Assembly (NCBI GenBank): GCA_944387625.1
Contig: CALXFQ010000010.1
Coordinates: 1-39,135 of the forward strand
Direction: 5' to 3'
Length of the DNA stretch: 39,135 bases
From: an uncultured Oscillospiraceae bacterium
GTDB taxonomy: Bacteria; Bacillota; Clostridia; Oscillospirales; Oscillospiraceae
Of the stretch, positions 1 to 7,013 are shown piece by piece (the first letter of the stretch is position 1; the number at the start of each line of letters is the position of its first letter). The notes below the pieces were generated by a model. It was not told the DNA's origin and searched no databases. It was given only the letters and a program-made list of their open reading frames with translations. A program made the translations under genes and the position numbers.

Positions 1-2384
1 CCGGGGGCTTCACAGGTGGCAGTTTCGGTGCCGTCGCTGGTATAGGTGGCATCGTTGTTGTAGACGTAGTGGACGAAGCTGTGGGGGGACCGGCTCGTCT
101 GTCTTCGTACAGCCCGGGCGGTCGCAGATGTGCCAATGTCCATGTTCATCATAGGCATCGAAGTCCCCGCTGAAATCGCAGGTGTGGGTGCTGGTGATGT
201 TCAGAACATAGGTGTCACTGCCGATCGATACGGTAATGGCTGTTTCGTCCACACCGATGGGAACGGACAGGCTGTTGACCTTCTCCCCGTTGATGGTGAC
301 GGCCTCTCCGTCGCCGGAGATGGCGGTGACCAGCGTCTTTTCCGCCGTGACGCCGGAAATGGAATAGGTGTAGTTGCCCTCCGCGCCCTGGGTGAAGTCG
401 CCGATGGACACCGGCAGTCCTTCAAAGATCAGAAGATCCTCGCCGGGCGCCGCCGCGTATACCACCACACGGCTGCCCAATTGGCTGAACTCCACGGTGA
501 CCGTCTGCCCGGTCTCCCCGTTGAGCGTGCCGGAAATACCGGTAGGTACCGTTTCCAGAAGCTGGTCGTTCTCGTCCAGCAGGGACGCCACCAGCGTGGC
601 GGAGGTCAGCGGCTGGAGAGAATTGTTTCTGAGGGACACTCCGGCGGAGGTGACGGCGGCGTTGGTGAGCACCACCAAATCGCTCATGGTGTTGTCGGCA
701 TAGATCACACGGTAGGCGATCTCACAGTCCGCGGAGCTGTCGTTTTCGGGATCGCGGTCCAGGACGAACACCACGATGGCGTTGCCGCTGTGGATCATGG
801 CGGCCTGCATGCCCTTCACGCTGCCAAGAGATCCGTTGTAGACCTCCTTCGCTTCGCTCCAGCTCCCGCCAAAATAGTCGTATCTGCTGAAGTCGATGGT
901 GTCCTTGGTATCGAAGGAGGTCAGATCGTTCTCATCGGCGCCGTAAGTACTGCGCCAGAACACCGCCGCGTCTATGCCACAGGATACGGCTGCCGCTCTC
1001 CAAATAGGTGCGGGAGAGGAAGTGGTTGGTGGTGTCGCCGGTCAGTCTGCCGAAAAGGCCGATCTTCAGGGCCAGCAGGCTGTAGTCAAAGCCAACGCCG
1101 CCGAAGGCGTCGATATAGCCCTGGATACGCAGCGTGGTAAGATAGTCGTTCACCGAATCGCTGGCCAGCGCCTCAGCCGTCCAGCCGGCGGTGTCCGCCT
1201 GATCGGTGTAGACCGTGGCGGCCTTGAATTCCAGCTGCAGGGCCACGCCCGCGGCAAAGGTAGCGGTGACAGGCAGCGGACCTACCCAAGCGTTGACGTT
1301 GGCCTGGAAGCTGAGGCTGGCACCGGCGCTCATGCCGCCGCCTGTGGCACGGAACATCCACTCGCCCTGCTGACTGTCGTAGTAGAACTGGCCCTCATAG
1401 TAGCCTTGCAGCTGAGCGCCGATGTCCAGGCCGGAATTTCTGCCCATGAACTGGGCTTCACTCACGGACCCGGCAAAGTCATAGGTGCCTTTGGCCATAT
1501 CGGTCAAGTCGCTCAGGGGCGGAACGCCGACGTTCAGGTCAGAGCTCATGTTGCCGTAGTCCAGGGTAAGACCGCTCTGGCTGTGGTCGAATTCGTCCAT
1601 ATTCCTTGTCCGGATCGTCGATGGCGTCGGCGACTTTAACATCCACATAGGCAAAGGGGGCGTGGGCGTTTTTTGTACGATCCAGCGCCACCCGGATGGT
1701 GGTATCCGCATTGATCTTTCGGAAGGCCTCCGGCACGGCAAGCTTGAATTTCACCTTGAAGGTATCGCCGGCCTCTAAGCTGATGGCGTTGGAGCGGACA
1801 TAGTAGGAATCATATCCGTTGATGTTGCTGTCGCTCCCCTCCTGAGAGAACACCGGCACACTCACGGCGCTTCCGGAAGACTGGAGGGTGATGCCCGAGG
1901 ACTGAAGCTGGGCCAGGAGGCGGTCCAGGTTCTCAAGCGCCTCCCCTTCAAAGGTCTGGCCGGTGAAGTACTTTTCCTGAAGGTACTCCAATTCCCGCTC
2001 AATGGCGATCACGGTCTTAAGGTCGCTGAGGCGGATGGGAACGCCGTCTACATATCCGACCTGGGTCAGATCCGTGTCCGGGGCGCTCAGCAGCGCCTCG
2101 ATCTGGTCGAGGGTGTACTCTGCGCCGTTTAATACAAGTGTCTTGTCGGTGATGAGCTGCCCGTTCTCATCCAGCAGCCCCAGGGAGCGCAGCAGCTCGA
2201 AGGCCTCTTCGTAGCTGTCGCCGGTGAAGTTCTCCAGCCGCTCCAGGATGCTTTGGTTTTCCCGGGCGGTGTTTTTCGTCAAGTCGCCTATGGCGGCATA
2301 GGCCGAGGACGGCAGCGTGGCCGCGGTCACGCACAGGCAGAGCACCAGGGCGACCAACCGTTTGGCGGACGATCTTCTTTTCAT
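1..2384 (-). pseudogene. Large secreted/surface protein, frameshifted three times and truncated by the window edge
   Basis: The reading begins with ATG at 2384, eight bases after a GGAGGG ribosome site. It opens with a basic signal peptide (MKRRSSAKRLVAL, hydrophobic core, SSAYA cleavage). The frame breaks near 1605, near 970 and near 85. At each point removing one base restores a continuous protein: '...DPDKE/MDEFDHSQSG...', '...ILWHR/AAVFWRSTYG...' and '...TDEPVP/HSFVHYVYN...'. The last break lies in a run of six G on the plus strand. The N-terminal half has no family I recognise. The C-terminal part holds beta-sandwich-like stretches and a His/Cys module (HTCDFSGDF...HGHWHICDRPGC) of a kind common in clostridial surface proteins. 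The protein continues beyond position 1. It is either a decaying gene or a region of poor sequence quality, since nearly all other genes here are intact. Function unknown; an extracellular location is inferred from the signal peptide. Confidence 0.7.
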
Positions 2385-2451
2385 CTCTTGATCCCTCCTA
2401 CATTTCTCTACTGCATTGGGCAAAGGCTTTTCTCTCACAACTACTATGATA

Positions 2452-2513
2452 ACAAAAATACCGGCTTTGACATCACCCGTTTCAGAGGGTAAAACGGGCA
2501 GTGTCAAAGCCGG
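2452..2513 (-). terminator. Rho-independent terminator downstream of the LuxR-type gene
   Basis: CCGGCTTTGACA (2461-2472) pairs with TGTCAAAGCCGG (2502-2513), with a further CCCGTTT/AAAACGGG inner stem. On the minus strand it is followed by TATTTTTGTT. It separates the regulator gene from the secreted-protein gene, so the two are probably not one transcript. Confidence 0.75.
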
Positions 2514-2529
2514 TGCTTCGGCAAAGGGA

Positions 2530-3705
2530 CTATTTGAGCATATATTCTTTCAGCTCCCGCCGCTGGCTGATGCCAAGCTTATGCAACGCGGTGGAAATGT
2601 GCCGCTTCACGGTATGGGCGGATATATTCATGTGCTGCGCGATCTCTTTATTCGTCCATCCCCGGGCCGCCAGCATGGCGGTAGCGAATTCCGTGGTGGT
2701 CAGATCGTCGGCAACATTGTGGCCGGTCACCGGGTTGTGGATCTTTCGCCATCCGGCAGAAAAGCTGTAAGTAATGGCGATGATCCGCTTAAAATCCTCC
2801 GGCCACCTGGGTATGATGACCGCTTCCAGCATCCCGCCCAGAAGACCGTGATGCTCCCCGAAGCCCTCGATCAGGTCATCGGGGCGGGCGATCTCCCAGG
2901 CCGCCAGAAGATGGACCTGCGCCCGGTCCAGCTGCTTCAAGCTGGTATAGTCCATCACCGCCACCAAATGCAGATAAATGGCCGGGATCGGATAGCCGGA
3001 AGCGCCCATGGCAAGGGTGGCTTCCGCCATCCCGGCGCTGTTGGCGTACGCACCTTTCAGATACAGATAGTGTGCCTGGACATACAGCGCGAAGGCCCGA
3101 AGGCCCTGGGGCAGCAGCGGCAGGAAATCTTCCGTGGCGGGCATCTTCTCCGGCAGGGGCAGATGCAGCAGTACCGCCGCCGCGAAGACGACGAATACCT
3201 CCATAGAGCGAACGGTGGGGTCCTTTTCGCCGCTGGCGGACAGAGTATTCTGGATCTGTCTCAGCGCATAGCGGGCGTGGTCGATCCGGTCCATGGACAA
3301 ACAGGCATACGCGTAGATCCACCAGGCGGAGAGCCGGGCAGCCGTGTCCGGCGCGGTAAGATAGGCCGCCGTTGCCTGTATGGCTTTTTCCGCTCTGCCG
3401 CTGAAATAGTAGTACTCTGCCAGGGCAATGTCCTTTTTCGGCCCTTCGCTCATCTTCTCGATCGTTTCCACACAGCGCCCCGGCTCAAAGGACATATTCA
3501 TCAGGGGCATCAAACACGCAAGGATCTCAGGATCGGCTTGCGCCGCCGCGGACTTTGTTTTCGTCTTTCCAGGGTCGCAGGGCTTTTGCGCGTCGGCAGG
3601 TATGGGCTCAGCGGCGGGCAAAGAGGTTTTGATCCTTTGCCTGCCTGTTTTGCCGCCAAAAGTCAAGGCGGCAGGACCGGGGCGCTGTCTTGTATTCAGG
3701 CGCAA
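2530..3705 (-). CDS. LuxR-type helix-turn-helix transcriptional regulator, start uncertain, possibly 5'-truncated
   Basis: The C-terminal ~65 residues form a LuxR/GerE DNA-binding domain (LTTTEFATAMLAARGWTNKE, then IAQHMNISAHTVKRH and a KLGIS helix). The preceding ~300 residues are Ala/Leu-rich and helical, resembling the repeat-rich sensor part of MalT-like regulators, but no ATPase P-loop is present. The longest reading opens with TTG at 3705, inside the T-run of the upstream gene's terminator, and has no ribosome site. Internal ATGs at 3510, 3501 and 3495 also lack one. The first ~60 residues are low-complexity and may be non-coding. The gene may therefore have lost its 5' end, or start internally. 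It lies upstream of and co-directional with the broken secreted protein but is separated from it by a terminator. Regulator class is well supported; target and ligand are unknown. Confidence 0.7.
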   Translation of the reverse strand: MRLNTRQRPGPAALTFGGKTGRQRIKTSLPAAEPIPADAQKPCDPGKTKTKSAAAQADPEILACLMPLMNMSFEPGRCVETIEKMSEGPKKDIALAEYYYFSGRAEKAIQATAAYLTAPDTAARLSAWWIYAYACLSMDRIDHARYALRQIQNTLSASGEKDPTVRSMEVFVVFAAAVLLHLPLPEKMPATEDFLPLLPQGLRAFALYVQAHYLYLKGAYANSAGMAEATLAMGASGYPIPAIYLHLVAVMDYTSLKQLDRAQVHLLAAWEIARPDDLIEGFGEHHGLLGGMLEAVIIPRWPEDFKRIIAITYSFSAGWRKIHNPVTGHNVADDLTTTEFATAMLAARGWTNKEIAQHMNISAHTVKRHISTALHKLGISQRRELKEYMLK

Positions 3706-3743
3706 AAAAGCTGTTACAGGCTTTCCGGCCCGTAACAGCTTTT
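3706..3743 (-). terminator. Rho-independent terminator of the manA-like/ROK operon
   Basis: AGCTGTTAC (3709-3717) pairs with GTAACAGCT (3732-3740), extended by A/T pairs, with a 14-base loop. Reading the minus strand the stem is followed at once by TTTTTT. It closes the operon just after the ROK stop codon. Confidence 0.9.
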
Positions 3744-3749
3744 CTTCAT

Positions 3750-4877
3750 TTATGCCCGCAGGAACCAGTCGAAGGCCAGTTCCGCCGCCGACTGGATCGG
3801 CACGTCCGGCCCGGAACAGGACGGAAGCACCCGGATCGGCATGATCTCCCGCCGCAGCAGCCGCTGATTGATCTGCTTCTCCAGGGCAGAGGCGGTCAGG
3901 TCCGCCCGATAGAGCAGATCGCCTGCCAGCAAAACGGTGTCGATGCTGACAAGGTTGGCCATGTTCACGATGCCTACCGTCAGGTAGTCCATCTCCCGTT
4001 GGAAAAGCTCCTTGGCAAGAGCATCCTCCCGTCCGTCCATCACCTGCTTCCAGGTACTATAGCAGCTTCCCCGAAGCAGATTTGGAATGGACGCGTAGGC
4101 TTCCAGACAGCCGTTATTTCCGCAAATGCACGGTCTTCCGTTCAGGTCTATGGAAGTATGCCCCAACTCGCCGGTGAAGAAGCCCGCGCCCTTCAAGGTC
4201 TTTCCCCGGATCACCACACCAGAGCCCACACCGCTGTCCACCAGCAGGAGCAAATAGTTCTCGCTTCCCCCGGTCTCCTTCTTTCCCAGACAGTACTGCG
4301 CCATGCAGGCCGCGTCATTGGCAAGGTACACCGGCATATCCAGCCTGGAGCGCAGAGATCTTGTAATGTCTACATGGTGCCAGACTTCAAAGCCCGGAGG
4401 GTTCAGGATCTTACCGTTTTCCCCGTCCAGAGGGCCTGGCGCGGAGATCCCTGCCCCGACCACCTTCTCTTTCGGGATGCCATGGGCCTCGATCATGCGG
4501 CTGATGGCCTGGCTCAGAAGATCCATATGCTCCGGGGAGATCTGGGCCAGCTCCGTCTGCGCCAGCACCCTGCCCCGCATATCCACGATCCCCGCGCGGC
4601 AGCCGCTGCGGTTGAGATAGATGCCCACGGCGTAGGCGGCCGAGCCTATCAACTGCAGCGGCACAGGATTTCGACCCAGCGGTTTGTCGGTTGCGATCGT
4701 TTCCCGCACATATCCGCCTTCGATCATTTCTTCCGCGATCAGCGACGTGGCCGCGCGGGTCAAGCCAATACGCCTTGCGATCTCAGAGCGGGAAAGCGGT
4801 CCCGTGCGTAAAAGGCGCAGAAAAAGCTTCCGGTTATAATCCTTGGTATATTCAGCATTCCTAGCCGATCTGGCCAT
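3750..4877 (-). CDS. ROK-family transcriptional regulator (NagC/XylR type)
   Basis: This 375-residue protein has an N-terminal winged helix (about residues 12-70, LSRSEIARRIGLTRAATSL) fused to a ROK sugar-kinase-like domain. The ROK zinc site is present: His240 in GELGH and Cys250, Cys252, Cys257 in the CxCGxxGCxE signature, as in NagC/Mlc/XylR repressors, which respond to sugars or sugar phosphates. Start ATG at 4877 follows a GGGGGAGG ribosome site. The gene is 61 bases downstream of the manA-like gene and in the same transcript. The divergent region above that gene carries a perfect 12-bp palindrome over both promoters, the expected layout for a local repressor. I infer it controls both its own operon and the divergent glycyl radical enzyme operon, with a sugar from that pathway as inducer. 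The ligand cannot be read from sequence. Confidence 0.9.
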   Translation of the reverse strand: MARSARNAEYTKDYNRKLFLRLLRTGPLSRSEIARRIGLTRAATSLIAEEMIEGGYVRETIATDKPLGRNPVPLQLIGSAAYAVGIYLNRSGCRAGIVDMRGRVLAQTELAQISPEHMDLLSQAISRMIEAHGIPKEKVVGAGISAPGPLDGENGKILNPPGFEVWHHVDITRSLRSRLDMPVYLANDAACMAQYCLGKKETGGSENYLLLLVDSGVGSGVVIRGKTLKGAGFFTGELGHTSIDLNGRPCICGNNGCLEAYASIPNLLRGSCYSTWKQVMDGREDALAKELFQREMDYLTVGIVNMANLVSIDTVLLAGDLLYRADLTASALEKQINQRLLRREIMPIRVLPSCSGPDVPIQSAAELAFDWFLRA

Positions 4878-4938
4878 GATCGTGCCTCCCCCTTCTGTGA
4901 TCGCGTTTTTATCATGGCCATTATACTACGATCATCCT

Positions 4939-5991
4939 TTATTTTCCACCCTTACAGCAAACGATTTGTATAATTTTTTTGGAATTTATCGTGCATTTGC
5001 CTACAGCGGCCGCAGGCAGGAAGAAATAATCGCCCTTTTTCAGTTTCCGCCGGGCGCCGCCCGCCGTGACCGTGCCGCTGCCTTCCGTGCAGATCCAGAT
5101 CGAGGCAGGCTCGGATAGCACCAGCTCGCCATCGGTGAGATGATACCGTGTCATGGAGAAGCACGGAGTATCCTCCTCACCGATCAGCTGCTCAACACGC
5201 ACGGAAGGCGTTTCCCACAGGAGCTTCGGCGTCTTTCTCGCCTGGTCCACCACCTGCTGGCCAAAAAGGGTGAAGTCAAAACACTCCAGCGCCTTTTCCT
5301 TGGGCAGGCCCAGATACATTTCCTGGCTGTTCAGGTGATACTCGCCGCACCAGTATTCCGGCTGGATGGTAAAGTCCGTGGGCTCCTGCACCTCCAGGAT
5401 CAGGCATCCAGCGCCGATGGCGTGGATCACCCCGGCGTTGACGAAGAATACATCCCCGGTCCGCACCGGCACCCGATTGACAAAGGCGGTCATACATTCT
5501 TTATTGCGTTCGCTTTCTTCCACGGCAGCGGAAAACTCCTGGGGACTTACCTCCCGGGAAAAGCCCAGGTACAGGCAGGCATCAGGCCGGGTAGCCAAGA
5601 TCAGCCAGGACTCAGCCTTGCCGTAGGGGCTGTGGAAATTCTCCCGGGAAAAGGCCCGGGTGGGGTGCACCTGCATTGGCAGACGAATGGCGCTGTCCAG
5701 ATATTTCACCAGCACCCCCAGGTCTTTTCGGTCCCCCAGCAATTCCTTGGGGTGCGCCTCCAGCAACGCGGAGAAGGGCGCGCCGCTTTCGCAGATGGAG
5801 ATCCCCTCCAAGGGGTCTGTATGGCCGGGGTTGATGGCCCTGACGCTGGAGCAGATCCACTCCTCAGGCTCAAACCCATCCTCCGCGGGATCTCCCAGAA
5901 AATCATGGAACAGATATCCTCCCTTGTAAACGCGGAAGACCCGGTTGCGGCGAAAGAAGATCGGACGCTCCCACGGAATAGCAGTATACAT
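4939..5991 (-). CDS. ManA-like class I mannose-6-phosphate isomerase family protein (cupin), substrate uncertain
   Basis: Cupin-type sugar (phosphate) isomerase of 350 residues. Zinc-site motifs of class I phosphomannose isomerases are visible: QVHP, GKAESW (family GKxExW) and NAGVIHAIGAGCLILEVQ. Downstream, where canonical enzymes read roughly '...S-D-x-T-Y-R', this one reads EPTDFTIQPEYW, so the conserved Arg of that motif seems absent. That suggests a divergent substrate. The family interconverts mannose-6-P and fructose-6-P; here an aldose/ketose isomerisation of the local pathway sugar is an inference. I chose ATG at 5991 because GGGGGGA lies six to seven bases upstream; an ATG at 6006 has no ribosome site and would leave almost no leader. 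It is first in the minus operon with the ROK regulator, transcribed from a perfect consensus promoter divergent from the glycyl radical enzyme genes. Confidence 0.75.
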   Translation of the reverse strand: MYTAIPWERPIFFRRNRVFRVYKGGYLFHDFLGDPAEDGFEPEEWICSSVRAINPGHTDPLEGISICESGAPFSALLEAHPKELLGDRKDLGVLVKYLDSAIRLPMQVHPTRAFSRENFHSPYGKAESWLILATRPDACLYLGFSREVSPQEFSAAVEESERNKECMTAFVNRVPVRTGDVFFVNAGVIHAIGAGCLILEVQEPTDFTIQPEYWCGEYHLNSQEMYLGLPKEKALECFDFTLFGQQVVDQARKTPKLLWETPSVRVEQLIGEEDTPCFSMTRYHLTDGELVLSEPASIWICTEGSGTVTAGGARRKLKKGDYFFLPAAAVGKCTINSKKIIQIVCCKGGK

Positions 5992-6020
5992 AGCTCGTCC
6001 CCCCATAAAAGTATATTTTG

Positions 6021-6049
6021 ATTATATATCATCACACTTTCAATGTCAA
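6021..6049 (-). promoter_or_regulatory. Sigma-A promoter of the manA-like/ROK operon
   Basis: On the minus strand TTGACA (6049-6044) and TATAAT (6026-6021) are separated by exactly 17 bases, a perfect consensus. The -35 box is the left arm of the palindrome at 6038-6066. Predicted transcription starts about 20 bases before the chosen ATG. Confidence 0.9.
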
Positions 6050-6066
6050 CCCGATTGACATTGAAA
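6038..6066. promoter_or_regulatory. Perfect 12-bp palindromic operator shared by two divergent promoters (candidate ROK site)
   Basis: TTTCAATGTCAA, five-base spacer CCCGA, then TTGACATTGAAA. The arms are perfect inverted repeats and each contains the -35 hexamer of one of the two divergent promoters. A repressor bound here would block both polymerases at once. The ROK regulator encoded in the minus operon is the obvious candidate binder; this pairing is inferred from position. Confidence 0.85.
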
Positions 6067-6083
6067 TATATTTTTGTTATAGT
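6055..6083 (+). promoter_or_regulatory. Sigma-A promoter of the glycyl radical enzyme operon
   Basis: TTGACA (6055-6060), 17 bases, TATAGT (6078-6083). The -35 is the right arm of the palindrome. Transcription would start near 6090, giving a leader of roughly 185 bases before the first gene. Confidence 0.88.
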
Positions 6084-6089
6084 ATAGAT

Positions 6090-6275
6090 GCAAGGCGTGG
6101 GGGCTGAACGGTGGAGCGTCAGCGCTTGCCCGCCTGCGCCTGGGATACGCTCCCGGCGCGAGCCGTTGCCACACACATAGATCGGCAGGGCGGGCTTGGG
6201 ACGAAAAGGAGTTTACAGGCGGAACGGCAAGTTTGTCGCCATCCGGCCTGACCACCAAGGATAGGGAGGCGGACT
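6090..6275 (+). other. Long GC-rich 5' leader of the glycyl radical enzyme operon
   Basis: About 185 bases separate the predicted start site from the activase ATG. The stretch is GC-rich and can pair over distance (GCCCGCC near 6130 with GGCGGGC near 6205). I do not recognise a riboswitch class. A 30-codon reading from ATG at 6088 exists but starts at the predicted transcription start, has no ribosome site and is probably not a gene. The activase ribosome site GGGAGG lies at the 3' end. Confidence 0.45.
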
Positions 6276-6992
6276 ATGCGTATTTTCCAAAAAGGGTTCA
6301 ATTTTTCCCAGGATGGGCCGGGCAACCGGCTGGTCTATCATTTGCAGGGCTGCGATCTGCGCTGTCCCTGGTGCTCCAATCCCGAGGGGCTGACGGTAAA
6401 CGGCGGGACGGAATACACCGTTGACCAGATCGAGGAGGAGGTGCTCCGTAGCCAAATGATGTTCTTCGATGGCGGCGGCGTGACCCTTACCGGCGGCGAA
6501 GTGACCATGCAGTTTGCCCAGGTCAAGGAACTGCTGACCCGTCTGCACAGCCGGAAGATCCACACCTGTATCGAGACCAACGGCCTGTGTACACGGCTCC
6601 CGGAGCTGTTCCCGGTGCTGGACCTGCTGATCATGGACATCAAGCACTATGACCCTGAAAAGCACAAGGCCGTCACCGGCGCTTCCAACGAAATGACTGT
6701 GCGTAATATCCGCCACGCTTTGGACGCCGGACAAGAGCTTGCACTGCGTATCCCGGTGATCGGCGGCTTCAACGCCGAAGAGGAGGATGCCCGGCAGTTT
6801 GCCGCCCTGCTCAGCGGCTTTGGCGGCGGCTTTACCCTGGAGCTCCTCGCCTACCACGAGTACGGCAAGGACAAATACAAGTCCCTGGGCATGGCGTACA
6901 CCATGGGACCTGAAGCCAAAGTGTCCCGCCAGCGTTTGCAGGCATATTCGGACATTCTGAAAGCCAGCGGGCTTTCTCTGATCAAAACTTGA
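6276..6992 (+). CDS. Glycyl radical enzyme activase (radical SAM, PflA-like)
   Basis: A 238-residue radical SAM protein that would use S-adenosylmethionine and a [4Fe-4S] cluster to install the glycyl radical on the next gene's product. The cluster ligands are Cys26, Cys30, Cys33 (CDLRCPWC, the CxxxCxxC signature). GGGVTLTGGE follows, the SAM-binding GGE motif of activases. There is no further cysteine cluster between the signature and that motif, so the ferredoxin-like insert found in many dehydratase activases is missing; in length and layout it is like pyruvate formate-lyase activase. ATG at 6276 follows GGGAGG. It is the first gene of the operon, 21 bases before the glycyl radical enzyme, its evident substrate. 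Sensitive to oxygen by family knowledge. Confidence 0.93.
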   Translation: MRIFQKGFNFSQDGPGNRLVYHLQGCDLRCPWCSNPEGLTVNGGTEYTVDQIEEEVLRSQMMFFDGGGVTLTGGEVTMQFAQVKELLTRLHSRKIHTCIETNGLCTRLPELFPVLDLLIMDIKHYDPEKHKAVTGASNEMTVRNIRHALDAGQELALRIPVIGGFNAEEEDARQFAALLSGFGGGFTLELLAYHEYGKDKYKSLGMAYTMGPEAKVSRQRLQAYSDILKASGLSLIKT

Positions 6993-7013
6993 TATTTGAA
7001 AGGATGGATCGCT

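Noticed and set aside
6088..6180. A 30-codon leader peptide candidate before the activase
   Set aside because: Its ATG lies at the predicted transcription start with no ribosome site, and it lacks a run of regulatory codons.
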